Origin: Marchantia polymorpha subsp. ruderalis
Lineage: Eukaryota; Streptophyta; Marchantiopsida; Marchantiales; Marchantiaceae
Length of the DNA: 64,000 nucleotides
Assembly: GCA_037833965.1 (NCBI GenBank)
Contig: AP031353.1
Coordinates: 17,362,501-17,426,500 of the forward strand
Reading direction: 5' to 3'
In this document: one piece after another, positions 18,111 through 30,068 of the stretch
Position numbering within the stretch: the first letter of the stretch is position 1
Layout of the letters: each line of letters starts with the position of its first letter
The notes under the pieces: generated by a model
What the model was told of the DNA's origin: nothing
What the model saw: only the letters and a program-made list of their open reading frames with translations
Databases searched by the model: none
Made by a program: the position numbers and the translations under genes

Positions 18111-21100
18111 CAGTAGAACCTGTTTATATTAATACTGTCTAACTTAATAACTTGTGATAACTAATACATGCAGTCCAATCCCAAATCGGGCCCATGTACT
18201 TATTCATAACCTCCGGAAGTTAATAATTAATATTCCACAGTTCCAAAACTGTTTTAAATTAATAACCTCTGCGTGGGTGGCGACGGACGGAAACCGCAGT
18301 TGAGGTGGATGGATATGAAGGACATGTGTCACGTAACTGACGTGACACATATCCCGACTCACATTCTTTCTCGTGGCAGCCATGTGTCACCCAAATTCTG
18401 ACCTGACTGTCCTGATTCGTCGCGGCAGCCTTGTCAAGAATGAGACAACATCAAACCGCATTTGTTCACAAGCTCATCGCATCACAAGCTCAACTCGCAT
18501 GGAGAAGCACAACCTAGAAAGACCTCTGTTGAAGAACTCCACAGGCACACTTCAGATTACATGGTGATAATACTGTAGCGGGTGAGATGTTATGTTCTTT
18601 CGTGAACTGTGAGTGAACTTCTGTCATAGTAAACCTTCATTTGTTCACGTATGAGCTTTTTCTCGCCTTCCCTCTCTCCCCTTCAAGAAATAAGAACTTC
18701 AAGAACGCTTTGTGTTCTCGACACGCATTCGAATCTGACAAAGCACTTCACCTCCTCCTCTCTTTTCTTTCTTCTCCTCGTGAAGGTCTTGATTATTTGT
18801 GACGGAAAAAATATGGCAACTGTTTCAGACTCTTGCGGGAGCCCGAGGTGTGTCTGGTCTATTTTGTAATTTTTAGCTTGCCGTTTTTCATCCCTCGTGT
18901 TTCTGTTCACATAATCTAGCTCGTCTCAATTTCGTTCTATGGAGTACAAGGGCAAATCTGACAGCAATGTCAGTTCTTGATCTGGTGTTGTGCGTTTGCG
19001 TTTTCGTTCCTGAGCGACTTCACGTTCTCTAGATCTAACAGGCTTTTGTTGCAAAATTTTTTTGCAAAGACTAATTGGTCTAGTTTTTGTCACTGATCAT
19101 GTCTAAGATCTTTTTAAAATTATGACCTTGGACACTATTGTCGAGGTTGCTTAGGAGCGCGTGAACTGACATTGCTGCCAGATTTTGATCTGGTGTTGTG
19201 CTTTTGCGTTTTGGGTTTGGATTTCATAACGCATTCCCTGGACTCGCAGGTCTTAGAGCTTGCAAAGGAGGAGGGCCTGAAGGAGCCATGCTCGGCATGT
19301 GCATCGATACTGCAGTCATGTTATCTCTCACGAACAGGAACATGAACATAAGCTACAAGTTATTCATGGAGAAGTTGCTCAGTTTAGTATAACATGAGGC
19401 TCACAAAAAACAGACCGAGACAACTAGCACAACGAGATGAGAAAACAAACTAATCGTCGAATTGTACAGTATCTGATGAACAATGGATTCTTTAGAAAAT
19501 GTACAACCTGTGATACTTACAGAAGTAATTTTTCTTACGTCAAATAAAAAAATGGAAACATTTTGAGCAATTCATCTTTCAAAAGTTGGTTATAGATTTG
19601 GCAGAAATCTTTTGACACTTTGAGCACCTAAACCTTAGAAAACTATCCCAAGATAGGTTTCTGAATGAGCTTGCTAGATCTCATAGTGCTAATCTTGTAC
19701 TTGACTGTCTGAATGGCATCAATCATCTCATGATCGACAATGTCTTGCTGCATCAAGAACTGCTTCAACAAACTTGCACATTGCAGTGCTTCAGATGTCT
19801 TCACAAAAATATATTCTTGACTGTTGTCGGCCTACACTTCATCTTTTGGCACAAGATCGATGGAGAGGTCTTGCACAATTTCTTCCTCAGTCGGAACATA
19901 AGCAACTTCGTGTTCAGCACGATAGTCGATGAGATTGCAAATATCCATTGGATTCCGGTACCGAAGCTCTTGAACCTGCTCTTCGAGATCCTTGATCACA
20001 TCAAGATCAATAAGCGACTGTTCCAAAACCGATGTCACGTCAGCCTCGATGGTGCAAATTCGGCAATGACGAAAGCAGTTGCGGATTGTTTCTGGTTTCA
20101 CATCCATGCTCCAAGCGGCAACAGCAATGCGCATAGCCTCAAGGACGTCGATCTTCTTGGAATTGGCTACCTTGTCTTGAAGGCGTTGAATGAGAAGACG
20201 ATTAAAACGGCGCCGATAGTAAGACTTCAGGTTTCGGATAATTCTTGCATCGCAAGGCTGAATCTTTGAGGTCATGTTTGGTGGCAAATAGAATACGGTT
20301 GAGTTGCGGAGTGTAACAACAGATGGGAGTTGCATTAACCGGATATGTGCGCTGCAGTTGTCCATAATCAAAAGAACATTACGTCTTGCCATTCGCGCAT
20401 CAAACTCTTTCAGCCACTCGAGAAAGATGACTTGTGTCATCCAGGCCTTTGAGTTGCTTCGGTACTTGCATCCAAAGCTGTCTCTGTTGATATTTTTGAA
20501 ACAGCGAGGATTTTCGTATTAGCCAATGACAAGAAGTGGAAGCTTGTCGGAGCCGTTAGCATTGCAACACACAGCCAGCTTGAGACGCTCCTTGTTTTGT
20601 TTGCGTCTTTCAAGCTGCTTTGTGGCCAAGGAATTGTCTGCCTGTTGAGATGTCATATGTTAGTGAAAGTAAGTCAATGATTTGGCATTGAGCATATAGT
20701 AATGTACACGATACTTTTACCTGCATTCTGTAAAATAATCCAGTTTCGTCCATGTTGTAGATGTCACGTCGCTCATACTGATCCAGAGTTAAACGAATCT
20801 GTGGCAAGCTCTCTTCGATCAGAGCCATGTTGACGGATCCAGACTCCCCAAAGCGACGGTAGACTTGATGGTGTGGCGATTCTTGAATGACTCTAGCCAC
20901 CCATTTGAGAACTCAAAGGCTACGTATCCAGGGTAGAGTTCGGCAAGAAAATACGCAACCTTCTCTTTGATGAGATCACCTGACATATTGACTTGGTATT
21001 GATATGTGAGGAACCACTTGTACAGAGCTGTCTCCATCAGTGGATATTTCAAAGTTTGATGTCGCTTTGCCGTTCGATTCACCTCCTCCTTCTTGGCAAG

Positions 21101-21714
21101 GATTTCAACTGACCGTTTGAGAGTTAGAGAAATTGTTCCTTGACTGACAAAAACTTTATGCGTGTCTTGAAGCCATTTGATCAAGTCTGCTTGTCTCAAT
21201 GATGGATGCTTATGCTTGTGCTCACAAATAGCTATCCGAACTTCATTGGTCATGTTCATCTTGGTGGACCTTTTTGAAGCCATTGGGTTGTGCATCTGAT
21301 TGTGTCTGCTATACAGGGTGAACGCAACTGTTACAAATGAAGCAACTCAAGCAGAAGTGACGGCCGTCTTGATTTTTTTTCCTCTAGAGTGCAGCTTGCA
21401 GGTTTTGACTAAAGCGCTATAAAGCTACAGAGTTCAATAGAATTCAATCTCAAAACATGACTCGTTGATACATCGAGACCTATACCCTTACATTGAAATC
21501 AGTTTTCAAGACAGGCCCAAGACAATGTCCGGGCCGATTCGCTGCATGCGCTTCTAGGCTTTAGCTTTTTATACAGAAACAATGACTCTAGTAAATGTGC
21601 AAATAACTGTCCCACCACAAATGACAGGAAGAGAGAATCTCTCTTTATTAATAAATTGTCTAAACTAATACAAAACGGCCGGTCCGACAGTATTAAGTTA
21701 GACAGGTTCTACTG
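18111..21714 (-). mobile_element. pogo-like (Tc1/mariner) DNA transposon, 3604 bp
   Basis: Inverted ends begin CAGTAGAACCTG and remain similar for about 29 bp, and the element is flanked by TA (18109-18110 and 21715-21716). Unit B preserves the empty site near 30992 with a single TA. The minus-strand transposase occupies 19832-21295. About 1.2 kb between 18300 and 19500 lies downstream of the transposase and does not look like transposase. It has local inverted repeats (for example the 11-bp arms at 18324-18334 and 18340-18350) and short sequences shared between about 18957 and 19170. Confidence 0.93.
19832..21295 (-). pseudogene. pogo transposase (CENP-B type), broken by a frameshift and a stop
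   Basis: The 5' part (21295-20819) encodes a psq/CENP-B helix-turn-helix domain and ends in a frameshift. The frame resumes in 20900-20724 with RFGESGSVNM and the first DDE Asp in NMDETGLFY. A likely short intron follows (GT at about 20722, AG at about 20640). The rest contains a PLLVIG motif directly followed by TAA near 20520, where related transposases have a Lys. The remaining DDE residues are in LLIMDNCSAH and KIQPCD (36 residues between the two Asp), and the frame ends at 19832. Two disabling changes mean the element is now probably non-autonomous. The acidic C-terminal tail resembles other pogo proteins. Confidence 0.88.
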
Positions 21715-21716
21715 TA

Positions 21717-22470
21717 GTTATCCCTCACCGTACTATACCCCTGAATCTAATCCTTTGTTACTTGGGCCCGCGCCATCAAATTTCTCAAACACTGTGGTGT
21801 CCACCGTCGCCATGCAGTCGAATTCAAAAGCGCTCGAGCCGGGTTGGCTCGCGAATGCCTGGAACAACCATGCCTGATCGGAAGTGAATCACAACGCGAC
21901 TTCGGACGCGAGGAGTGTCGGATGAACGGACTCGAAGCCCGCCATCGAGCCGAATTCCGCCACCTCGTGGGCGCCGAGGAATCCCACGCGCAGAGCCATC
22001 GTTCTTCAATCTGGTCAGCGAATGTCACGAAGGCCGCGAAGCAAGAAAGATCGGAACGAGATTTTGAGCACGAAGAAGTGCTAATTTCACCCCGAGGAAA
22101 TTCGCTCGGGTCAATATACTTATGGAATTGAGAAGCTGTGCCACAAAACTTCCAGTGTACGATCGCACGCTGTGGATGCCGGAGCGGAATATTACAGCAC
22201 TTGTAGGCGAGATTACGAAACGAAAAGATGGATAGAGAGACAATTGCTTCATCCCAAACTGGTTCAATTGAAAATGCTGGAGATGACAAGGCGAGTTTAT
22301 AGCATCCGGAAAGTGCGAAAAGCGGTTCTGCCGCCATCGAATCTCCACATCTGGTTGCAGCCTGCGGAGACGAGAGGTACTTGGCTGAGGACCCCGATAC
22401 CTTCGCCGAGTTGAAGGCTTGGCTATTTCTCCATGTTCGGATTTTTCGTTTATTGTCACAATCGGGCCCA
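21717..22470. repeat. Unit A segment shared with unit B 30994-31660
   Basis: The first 400 bp are GC-richer than the surroundings and align with 30994-31663, with substitutions and a 50-60 bp difference. Several overlapping frames are open on both strands in both copies: minus 22025-22471 (148 codons) and, in B, minus 31337-31690 and plus 31018-31443. None looks like a known protein and no frame is clearly preferred. It may be an old exon or promoter region of the duplicated locus. Confidence 0.55.
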
Positions 22471-22776
22471 TCGTGTATATGTTTAACGCTATTCGCTCCT
22501 TAAATTATATGATCTTATATTGATTGTTTGATGTAATGATTCAAGGTTAAAAATAAAAATTAGTAAAAGAATAACTTTCATAATATTATATGAGAGTTAT
22601 TCTTTTCCATCACATAATTAACTCTAAAATAATTAAGTTTTTTCCAATAATTATTGTAAGTACATGTAATTTGAATTTTCACTCAATTAAATTAGTAAAA
22701 AAAAATTTATTAAAAAAATATACATATCAATAATAATTTTCTAATATATTGGATGTTTAAAAAATATATATATGTG
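22471..22776. other. AT-rich tail of unit A, no gene seen
   Basis: This low-complexity AT-rich DNA aligns loosely with the unit B tail at 37540-37800. Confidence 0.6.
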
Positions 22777-23489
22777 AATACAGAGTTAAACTTCCAAATA
22801 GTGTATCTCTTATGAGTGACATATTCTCATTAGTGACGTAAAATCCCAAAACCATTAGTTTCTAATGCATAAATCTGCTCAATAAAAATGGTTCGTCACT
22901 ATTCCCAAGAGTGACATGATTCTATACAATAGTGACAATTTCAAATGTAATTTCAGAGTAAAAATTCCTATCATTATCACAATACATAGTTATGACACTA
23001 AAAAAGGGGGCATGAATATATTTGAAGTTATATCTTAACAATTCACACTTTCTGGAATTAAGTAAGGGTTTAGGTTTTAACACTAAACCCATAATTTGCT
23101 ACATATGTTATCATTAATTGTGTGTGTATTAATCTAAATTTAAATGTAATTATAATGTCCATGTGAAAATGAAGGCCATTTTAAATCCAAACAACAAATT
23201 TATAGAATATCTTAGGGTTGATGCAATGTACGATAAGAAATCTATGAAAATTTTATTTTTATAATTGACACCTCCCAATAGTGACATCTAACCCCAACAC
23301 TATTTTATGTTACTATTAGAAGGTTAAATTAAAATTATAAACCTCCAAACAATGACATTTAATGTTAACACCAATCTATGTTACTATTAGTAGGTTATAC
23401 GCACTTTACTGTTGAGTGACACCTCGCAATAGTGACGTAAAATCCAAATACCAATATATGTCACTATTGGGAGGTTTAACTTTGTAGTA
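22777..23489. mobile_element. Putative CACTA-like non-autonomous element with subterminal repeats
   Basis: The right end, read inward on the minus strand, is ACTACAAAGTTAAACCTCCC. The left end has a matching AGTTAAACTTCCAAATAGTG in plus orientation. The interior repeats the motif CAATAGTGACRT in both orientations, for example near 22815, 22832, 23278, 23430 and 23458. A CACTACAA-type end with many short subterminal repeats is typical of CACTA elements. No transposase is present. The exact ends and the 3-bp target duplication are not resolved. Confidence 0.5.
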
Positions 23490-23733
23490 AAAATAATTAC
23501 AATCATTTGATTGATTATGATTCAATTAAACATTATTTTATAATTTATTACATTAAGAACGATGGCAATAGAAAAAATAATTTACCATATTAATGTGATA
23601 TTAACAACTTTAGCACAATATTCAAATTGTAAATCTATATTAATCAAATAATAAATGTAATTAAATATAATCAATTATTATAAACGTTATCCTATATTAT
23701 TTTCCAATATTGTTTGTATTAGAATCTCAAAAA
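23490..23733. other. AT-rich spacer between unit A and unit B gene
   Basis: There is no ORF. It is the 3' flank of the minus-strand hydrolase-ARM gene, so it may hold its polyadenylation region. Confidence 0.5.
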
Positions 23734-26642
23734 TCATAGACATCCAATAATAGACAGCGGATACAGACAGCAGCAGTTATCCTCACGATCTATATCCTCA
23801 CGATCTACATGAAGTGGTTTACTATGAAAGTCTCCCGAACTGGTTGGAAGCCTAAGTTGACAATACATTAAGAGATGCGTCGTCCTTTTGTCGACAGTAG
23901 TCACATCCAAACATGATTTTAACCCTGCCTTGAGCGTATCCAGATTTTCTTCGTTCCCTCTTATTTCTTCCCTCACCTTCTCGTTGCGAAGTAAATCTGC
24001 GCATACAGAAGATGCATAATACCTGACGTCCCTATTATCCCGCCCTTGGAATAGGCATATCAAGTCTTTTATGGAATCTAGAACAGTTATTCTTCTCATC
24101 ACTAGGTCGGATTGTGATTTGGCTATGTCGTGTAATGACTTGACAATGGAGAGCTGCAGCTGTACAGGGTTATCTTCGGTCACTTCGAGCACTCTCACCA
24201 TGTTTTCCAGAACTCCTGGACATTTGGCAATTAGCAACTCATTGGCCCCACCTGCTGTTATCCCTTCGAAGATGGTGGCTACTTTGACGCGATGTACCAT
24301 CTCCCCTTCATTCTGTTCTCCGCTCTCTGCATTTCTGTTCCCCAGCAGTAATATGGCCAAGGTCTTGAGAGGTTGTTCCTGCTTTGCTAAGTCGTGGTAG
24401 TACTCAGGAACATTCGCCAAGGCATGGGCGGCGGAATATTGAAGGTTCGGAACTTGCTTCTCCTCCAGCATACGCACAAGTACTTTGCATGCTCTCTCGC
24501 GATCGAGAAAGCTTTTCTCCTTTTCTCTACGCAAGTCGGTCGCGAAAGCCAGCGTCGTGGCTGCTTTGACTCTCACGTCTGCATCCTCCAGGCTGCTAAT
24601 CAGGATGATCAACTGGTCGAGAGCTCCTTCACTTCGACATATAGCCTCCGCCGATGGGACGTCGCGTGCGAGAACGTGCAAAGCGTACAGCGCGGCCTTG
24701 AGAACCTCTCCCACTTTCATGTGCAGCAGCTTCAGCAGCCTCTGCAACGCCTCTGGATATAGGCCGATCTGGGCCCTCAATTTCTTCTCGCGTGCCAGAT
24801 AATATATAATATATGCCGTGGTGGCACGGATCCGGCCATCGGCATCCCATCCCTTATCCCGCCCTTCTTCGCTCAAGAGGCGGACGAGGTCCTGGAGGAA
24901 TCCTGGTGAATCAAAAAGTTGAGTTTTGAATTCTACAGGGCCGTTCTTCAATCGTTCCTTCAGATCTACGAGCGAGGCCGGGTCTAAACTGGGCAACTTA
25001 TTCAAGGAGGCTTCTCTCAAGAGTTTCAATCTGGCGACTGCGTCCTGAACGTGATCGGCGATTAGAAGCTGAATCTTCTCATTTTGGCAAGCCTGAATCT
25101 GGCTCAGGAGATCAATGTAACTGTTGCTGGTTTTGCTAGTCGGTTTGCACACTGAGAAGTGGTCAGCGTCCGCTGTCATGCAACTGTCACAATCGCCGCC
25201 TCTCCAAGATGCTTCCGGCACCAGCACGTCGTATATTCCCACTAGATCCTGCATCAAGGAGAATCGTGTGCGTCAATGAGAGGCCCACCATCATATTCTC
25301 AATTCGAAAGTAATCAGAACACGAACAGAAAGACATTCATCGAGCGACCAGTTCAAAGTTAGAACACTGTCTGAGACCAACACTGGCAACGAACGAGGTG
25401 ATACATGATTCATGTATCACCTCCGTTCACCTCATGATTCATGTATCAATGGTTCATGTAACATGAACCATTGGCGATGAATCCTCCTTCCTAGCGTCGA
25501 CCAACTTTGCAGATCCACATACATTTACTCACGTGATCGGGGCCGAACAAGAAGATCAGAATGTTTAATCTATTGCGATTATGGCCCTATGCTCTTTTGC
25601 GCTGGATTTAGTAGAGACTCGAGGTAAACGGAGAATATGGTCCTCATAGTTACCAGCATTGAAGACAGCAATGCTTGCACGATCCAACTTTACTCTTAAT
25701 CTTTCGGAGCCCTGATTAGCATACGAGCCTCTACAAAACATAACTTATGTTTCATAGGGAGGGGAGCACCAAAAACGCACAGAGACATAGCGAGGGAAAG
25801 AAGAAAGGGATTTCTAAGTCAACTCCTGGCAGTAGAGAAACTTTTGCATTTGACGTGCATACAATTTAAAATGGCCATACATGTCATCCGAAAGCAATCT
25901 AGATACCGGGAAAAGAACATACCCACTTAGTCATAGAACTTTCTCCAATGGTTGCCTTCCGCCATTCCCTGTGCAAGCTAGATAACTGCCTGAACTCCTG
26001 CTGTATCCGTGAGAGGTACGCGTTCATAATTCTGGGATTTTCCCATATTGAACTCCGGAGGCTAGTAAGGCTTAGGGGGCCATCCGAATCTCCTTTCACG
26101 CGAAGTGTCATGCCAGAATGAGGCGTTGAGTAGTAGTAAATCAGGATGATGTTGGCCAGGAACTGCTTTACCCTTCCTTTGTAGTGTACGCCACTTCCGG
26201 ACCCCATAAATTGGTGAGCTTTTAGCAGAAGTTCCTTAATAACGATTCCTCCAAGAGAATGACCCACCAAGACCACGGGTTTTGACCACATCTCGTACTC
26301 CTTTGCATGCAGGAATATGCTGGCGAACAAGTTTTCTCCTATTGTGTAGTAATCTTGTCTCCCGTTTGTCGATGTAACCTTCAGGCTAAGATCGTAAGTG
26401 GCAGAAAATATCCGGGCACCTGCCACGTCTTCCGCCAGCCAAGATGTTGGCCACAGAACTTCGGCACCGCTATCATCTTGAGAGGTCGAAACCCAATCGC
26501 GCAGATACATTTTAGTTATTTCCTCTCCATCATTACAGGGCCCGTGGAAAAAGATGATGGACATAGCGAAGTCAGCTCTCTCATTTAGGGCGTATAGGTT
26601 GTCATCGAGCCGCTTCGCGAATGGAGGTTGGCTCCGTGACAT
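23734..26642 (-). CDS. Alpha/beta hydrolase (SERAC1/lipase-like) fused to ARM repeats, unit B
   Basis: Two coding exons are seen: complement(25923..26642) and complement(23734..25248). They join in phase 0 across a GT-AG intron (TGG|GTATGT ... CAG|GATCTA) and give 744 aa. Exon 1 has an FFHG oxyanion-type motif (about 31-34), the nucleophile elbow GHSLGG (Ser129) and a YYSTPH motif. The catalytic His is at about 270 in DHFSVCKP, just after the splice site, which shows the two exons are one gene. Residues about 330-700 are ARM/HEAT-like helices. The start chosen is the ATG at 26642 (MSRSQPPF). Upstream in-frame sequence and conserved candidate exons at 27185-27304 and 28491-28571 suggest the true N-terminus may lie further upstream. 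Substrate and location are unknown. Related proteins are lipase-like and may act in membrane lipid or defence processes, but that is inference. Confidence 0.85.
25396..25473. repeat. Two adjacent 27-nt near-perfect palindromes in the unit B intron
   Basis: 25396-25422 and 25447-25473 each have 13-bp perfect arms around one base. Between them lies a partial copy of the first arm. The matching intron of unit C (around 39715-39755) lacks both. They may be an insertion or a local palindrome expansion. Confidence 0.8.
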
Positions 26643-27184
26643 TTCTGCGAATATGGTTCTGAAAGAAAAAAATTAAGACAGCGATCATGAGTCGATCGGA
26701 GAAACACAAAACCTTCTTTTTCTCCAAAATAACGATCAGGAGCAAGCGGAAAGTCAGCTGGTGTCAGCAAGTTCAACCTCACGCAGCTCTGTTTGCAATA
26801 AACCTCAAATCTACACTCTGCAATAGATATATGACAACAATACTGCTGCATACATCGCCAACTACGTCGAGAATCCGACCCAAAGTTAGCAGAGGAGCGA
26901 TATGCTACATCAAGAGTACAGACAGGATCCTTGCAACTCATCCAGCAGCGACAACTTACTCCGATTTGACTTGATTTAGACTGACAAGCTACGAAAGATA
27001 TCATTCCAACGAACCACGCCGGGAGTCTACTGTGAAGAGGATTTCACTCGGAGCCTCTGTACCTTTTCTAGAATCCTTTGTCGGCGAAAAACACTGCAAA
27101 TTATAGTCGTGATGTTTTTTGAATAAAGTAGCTCGTTCTAGGATCTAGTTTTGTTTTTCTGTTGGAGACATTAATATCTCTCAC

Positions 27185-27304
27185 GAGCTGCAGACGTTCG
27201 ATGGACGCGATCGCATCAGAGCTTTGATTGGTGAAGGTAACCAGAAGTGGACCTCGTTCGTCTTTGCGAGCAGAATCGTTCAGCTGCACTCGGAGAGTGA
27301 CCTT
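27185..27304 (-). other. Candidate upstream coding exon, unit B (40 codons)
   Basis: An AG precedes 27304 and GTGAG follows 27185. The 120 bp between read in one open phase-0 frame starting KVTLRVQLND and ending IERLQL. The unit C counterpart (41437-41556) is identical over this whole stretch, while the flanks differ, as expected for an exon under constraint. It does not join the 26642 exon in frame directly, so another exon would be needed, or this belongs to a separate transcript. Confidence 0.45.
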
Positions 27305-28490
27305 CTGGAGATCGCATTAACAAAGACATGTTAGTTCCTTCTGTCTACTGAAATGCAAGACACTAAACATCTTTCACATCTGAGCGCCGAAAGAAATTCT
27401 CGATTCATGAGTACAAACTGACAGACGATATCACAGTTAATACGATTAAAGCCGATTCTTGCTCTTGGACTGAATTTCTGATCATAGAATGTAACTTCTC
27501 ATCTGCATGGTCCAAATGCGGACATATGTTTTCCCCTCTCGTCCTTGACTGAGAATTCGAAAAGGAAGTGAATGATCAACACAAAGAAGATACGATAAAT
27601 CAAGTTCAGCAGTTAACTACAATCCTCCAGGCATGGAAATAAAGATGTCAACGACGGAAGAAACTTTGCGAGAAATCCATAATCTTCGCTCTTTACCTAC
27701 GAATAAGACTACTATCTGGTTCGATTAGACATAACAACCGACCACCATGGTCAATTTGAGACACCAAAGCTATAATGCTCAATCCATTTTATATTAGTAG
27801 GTCCGAATCTGCTCTTTAGAAACAATGAGAACTGCACCCAACTGTCCTAACATGAGCTTTGAATACAGCTGTAAAATTCCAGATGGAAATAAAACTGTAA
27901 CAAAAGAAGTAGCACTTTTCTCAGATTCTATCAATGCAGAAGATCGTATGTCTCTCGTGTCCAGCAGAGTTTTACATTCATTTTACTGTAGGTACACTCT
28001 TACGATATTTACAGGTTTCTTTTAAATGATTAAGAGTACTTGAAATCGTCCATTTTAGTTGAATATCACATTCCCATTGAATCATCGTTGGTAGTGTGCA
28101 CCTAGGATATATGCATTATACCACGGTGGTCATGAGCTGCCCGTCAGCGTTCCATTTCTTTTGTGTTCTGATACTAGTTGATACGTTTTTGGCACGGGTT
28201 ATATTGTTCGGAGTCCATCCTTTCCAGAGTTATATGAAATTTGCTGGACTTGTACTAGGAGTGACATCCTAACTTGCTGATCAATATTTTTCCGATTTTT
28301 TCTCTTTGAACACTTTCATAGTAGTATGGCATTTGAGTAAGGATTTTAAGGATTCACGGGAGCTACCTCAACTAGCATGAGTCCCACCATTATAATATAG
28401 ACATGACGTAATTTGGGTGAAGAATCTGTAGGAGCTCCTACACATACAGAGAGGCATCGAGCGGATATCGCCCACTGTCAAATGTGCAAC

Positions 28491-28571
28491 GAGTCGTCGG
28501 AATCTATTCACTACGCTAAGGGTTGAGAGCTCTACAGCGAGGTTCTCTTCTGATTTCACCTTTTCAACCAT
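28491..28571 (-). other. Candidate first exon, unit B (27 codons)
   Basis: An ATG at 28571 opens 27 codons (MVEKVKSEEN...RRL) ending phase 0 before a GT. The phase matches the candidate exon at 27185-27304. The unit C copy (42746-42826) is identical while its flanks differ. No family is recognised. The donor (CTC|GTTG) is weak. Confidence 0.35.
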
Positions 28572-28599
28572 TTCAAGGGGCACACATCAAGGAGCCGCA

Positions 28600-30068
28600 A
28601 TATGCGAGAATACCTTCTATAGACTGACCAACTAGACTAGACGGGTAATGTGATCTAGCTCACGTTTCTTATGTGAATGAAAACAACTGAGTACCCAAGT
28701 ATGTGTTGTAAGTATTGAAGAATCTGCAGACAAGTAAAATATCTTGTTTCATACGCCGTTTAGGATGTCTTGAGAATACATGTTGTGACATGCACAGCTC
28801 ATCCCTGGTGTAAACATGGACAAGGAAACGAATAAGTGATACATGTACAAGTTCAACACAAGATACTCATTGTCTTAAGCGTTCAAGTTCGATGCGTTTA
28901 AATAAATGCGCGATATGACTCACTTGACCAAAAGTAATAATTACTGATGGGAACCATGGATAGAAACATACTGCAGATAATGCGAATCCATATTTTATCA
29001 ACTGAGAAGTTACAAGAACCAAAAACTTAGCTACAAAACCAAATTCATGGTGCACCTCATTGGGACTTGAACAGCAATGTAGTAAGCCTTAAAGTACATC
29101 ATCTGACTCTGAGAGATTTTGTTATTTACATTGTTAGATTTGGCCATATATTTTTTTAAGAGATACTTAGCAACAATCCATATCACAACTCTTCTACACC
29201 TTATGCTGTTGTGGAAGTTGGAGGCGTGTCCAACTTCCATACAAAGTCATTTACGTTTATCTGTAATATTGTTACGTCTTATACAGTTCTCTCTCATGCA
29301 CATGCATATCCACTTCATTTTTGAGCCAAGTCTTTACATATCTTTTGTTGCTTGCATATCGAAGTCAACTAAAATGTTCATTCCTGAGATCAATCACTCC
29401 TATTAGAATCTGCTTCTTTCCATCAAGAAAAACATAATGCTTGACTTATCTGCTATGTTTTTTAAACTCGCAGGTCTGCCTACGCTTATTTCATGAAACT
29501 GACATTTCATAACCCGCAAATGGCTATGTCGTCAATATTCTAAACGTCTATAATTTTCATTTTGCTAAAACTTTGTGCATATTCTAGAACATTACATTCT
29601 TAGTTTATGATACAATGAAGATAACGAATAGACACATGAACAAACAAAATTGATTGAAATGATTGTTGTGGTTTTTACTTAAACAAAACACTCTCAAAAG
29701 ATGTACCGTGTGTAAGGTGATGAGCTTGATTATTATCCAAGATTATTATCGATGCCGAGTCCCTTTCTCCTTCGGTCAATGGTCAATGGGTACTAAGAGA
29801 TGAACGAGCGGGGGGTCGCATTGTGCTCTTGTCGTCTCGATTTTGCTACTATGAAACTCATGAATCAGGAGTCATCAGGACTTCATCCAGCTTAGAGACA
29901 TGTCTGAGTTAAGTCTTGGTGTGACTTTACAGTGAGACCCAAAAGGTATCCAGAAACTGTACATGAAGCAGAAATCCTCGCGGTCGAGGGTGAGCTCGAG
30001 GTCCAAGCTCGCTTGAGCGCATCGTGGATTAACTTCAGTCCCGGACTCTGAAGTCAGGAAGGGAGTCT
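28600..30068. repeat. Upstream non-coding part of unit B, matches unit A and unit C
   Basis: From about 29140 this aligns with position 1 onward of unit A, and 28600-29590 aligns with unit C 42890-43840. Relative to A and C, the part equivalent to A 490-1130 is missing. A short copia LTR fragment is present there instead. No gene is seen. Confidence 0.7.
29607..29740 (-). mobile_element. Ty1/copia LTR fragment
   Basis: This stretch aligns by eye with 48278-48420, the LTR of the decayed copia element. It begins TGATACAATGAAGATAACG. It lies exactly where unit B loses similarity to units A and C, so it may mark a deletion around an old insertion. Confidence 0.6.

Noticed and set aside
22779..23489. 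Possible CRISPR-like array because of the repeated AGTGAC motif
   Set aside because: Spacing is irregular and the motif occurs in both orientations. The context is a plant nuclear transposon, not a prokaryotic array.
24384..24802. Plus-strand ORFs opposite the ARM exon, also seen in unit C
   Set aside because: They are shadow frames of the minus-strand ARM-repeat exon.
27825..28025. Plus-strand ORF conserved in unit C (42077-42295)
   Set aside because: Conservation is no better than in surrounding non-coding sequence, and changes are not biased to silent sites.
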